Part shown: positions 23,475 to 23,745 of the stretch, one piece after another
How the letters are laid out: each line of letters starts with the position of its first letter
Position numbering within the stretch: the stretch's first letter is position 1
Origin: an uncultured Pirellulaceae bacterium
GTDB lineage: Bacteria > Planctomycetota > Planctomycetia > Pirellulales > Pirellulaceae
Assembly (NCBI GenBank): GCA_934278005.1
Contig: CAKQWG010000035.1
Coordinates: 1 to 23,745 of the forward strand
Length of the DNA stretch: 23,745 nucleotides
Direction: 5' to 3'
The notes under the pieces: generated by a model
The model's input: only the letters and a program-made list of their open reading frames with translations
Database searches by the model: none
What the model was told of the DNA's origin: nothing
Program-made: the position numbers and the translations under genes

Positions 23475-23491
23475 GAGGCGGCCCAGCATAT

Positions 23492-23656
23492 CTAACCCAT
23501 GGCGGAGCACGTGGGCTCAATGCAGACCAGCGCATCTTCAGAAAGCAAAGCCAGCTTGCGGTCACAGCCTGTGTCGCTGACTGAGTACGACCAGCCTTGG
23601 GCTGTTAAGCAGCCACAGCTTTCGTCTTCGAAGTCGATTTCAGTATGGATGCACGT
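23492..23656 (-). pseudogene. Decayed duplicate of the hsdR 5' end
   Basis: The minus strand from 23656 translates as TCIHTEIDFEDESCGCLTAQ, GWSYSVSDTGCDRKLALLSE, DALVCIEPT and stops at 23492. It aligns along its whole length with residues 1-48 of the intact HsdR (MNLHKEISFEDEICSCLTAQ, GWLYSASDAGYDRKLTLFPE, DVLTWIEAT). The codon matching the ATG is ACG, so the start is lost. After residue 48 the alignment jumps: another frame reads HVLRHGLDMLG, matching VIRHGFDLLG at HsdR residue 85-94, so about 35 codons are deleted with a frame change. Nothing further of HsdR follows. It is in the same orientation as hsdR, 400 bases upstream. Either an older hsdR was replaced by a related one, or a recombination event duplicated the start. 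Confidence 0.85.
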
Positions 23657-23663
23657 AGCCTTC

Positions 23664-23745
23664 TTAATTGTTATCTTCGGCGTAGTTTTTCATGCGCACT
23701 GCGCGGTACTTCTGGTTCGGATCAGTGGGTTTGTCTGGGATGGTT
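23664..23745 (-). CDS. C-terminal end of a gene continuing past the window
   Basis: The minus strand from 23744 reads TIPDKPTDPNQKYRAVRMKN, YAEDNN, stop at 23664. Only 26 residues are visible. TIPDKPxxxxQKYR resembles the C-terminal winged-helix end (TIPDKP...QRYRLT) of AlbA_2/divergent-AAA putative DNA-binding proteins that often sit in type I restriction loci. The family assignment rests on this short motif only. The gene is followed within 8 bases by the hsdR remnant on the same strand. Confidence 0.5.
   Translation of the reverse strand, partial: TIPDKPTDPNQKYRAVRMKNYAEDNN

Noticed and set aside
23287..23565. 92-codon minus-strand frame over the 21-bp repeats
   Set aside because: It runs across the hsdR remnant in the wrong frame for the homology. 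The repeats are reported as repeats, not as an intact gene.

Overview
The window looks like part of a planctomycete chromosome or large genomic island, probably near the Rhodopirellula/Blastopirellula group. I infer this from the GC-rich coding style, the many genes without a clear Shine-Dalgarno sequence, the planctomycete-style integrase N-terminus near 18.5 kb, and the long, domain-decorated Cus-type efflux proteins. No taxonomic marker is present, so the assignment is moderate.

The first 17.2 kb is a dense copper (possibly copper/silver) detoxification island in two blocks. The left block reads rightward: the C-terminal part of a CopA-type P1B ATPase (1-1674), a small methyltransferase-like protein, a PfpI/DJ-1 gene broken by an internal deletion, a TolC-type outer-membrane protein, a cluster of REP-like hairpins, a Tat-exported multicopper oxidase, and a CsoR repressor with the C-H-C copper ligand set. 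The right block reads leftward from a divergent promoter near 15.5 kb: a secreted Cys-rich protein, a CusB-like adaptor with three heavy-metal-binding motifs, a CusA-like RND pump, and an exported protein with three tandem YHS/TRASH-like modules. A second TolC-type lipoprotein reads rightward from the same divergent region. CopA would pump Cu(I) out of the cytoplasm, the oxidase would oxidise it outside, CusBA with a TolC protein would expel it across the outer membrane, and the Cys/His/Met-rich exported proteins would bind or hand over the metal. Two G/C-tract dyads, upstream of the first TolC gene and between the divergent genes, look like CsoR-family operators.

From 17.2 to 18.7 kb the metal island ends in a gene-poor zone holding a long perfect hairpin, the 3' part of a tRNA-Met(CAU) whose 5' half does not fold, and a truncated integrase N-terminus. 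This looks like an integration boundary.

From 19.0 kb to the end is a defence/mobile region: a small unknown gene overlapping a hicB antitoxin, a hicA toxin interrupted by an in-frame amber codon, and a full-length type I restriction subunit (HsdR) on the minus strand. Upstream of hsdR are a 12-bp perfect inverted repeat, a 21-bp tandem repeat, a decayed second copy of the hsdR 5' end that has lost its start codon, and the C-terminal end of another minus-strand gene. No hsdM or hsdS lies inside the window.
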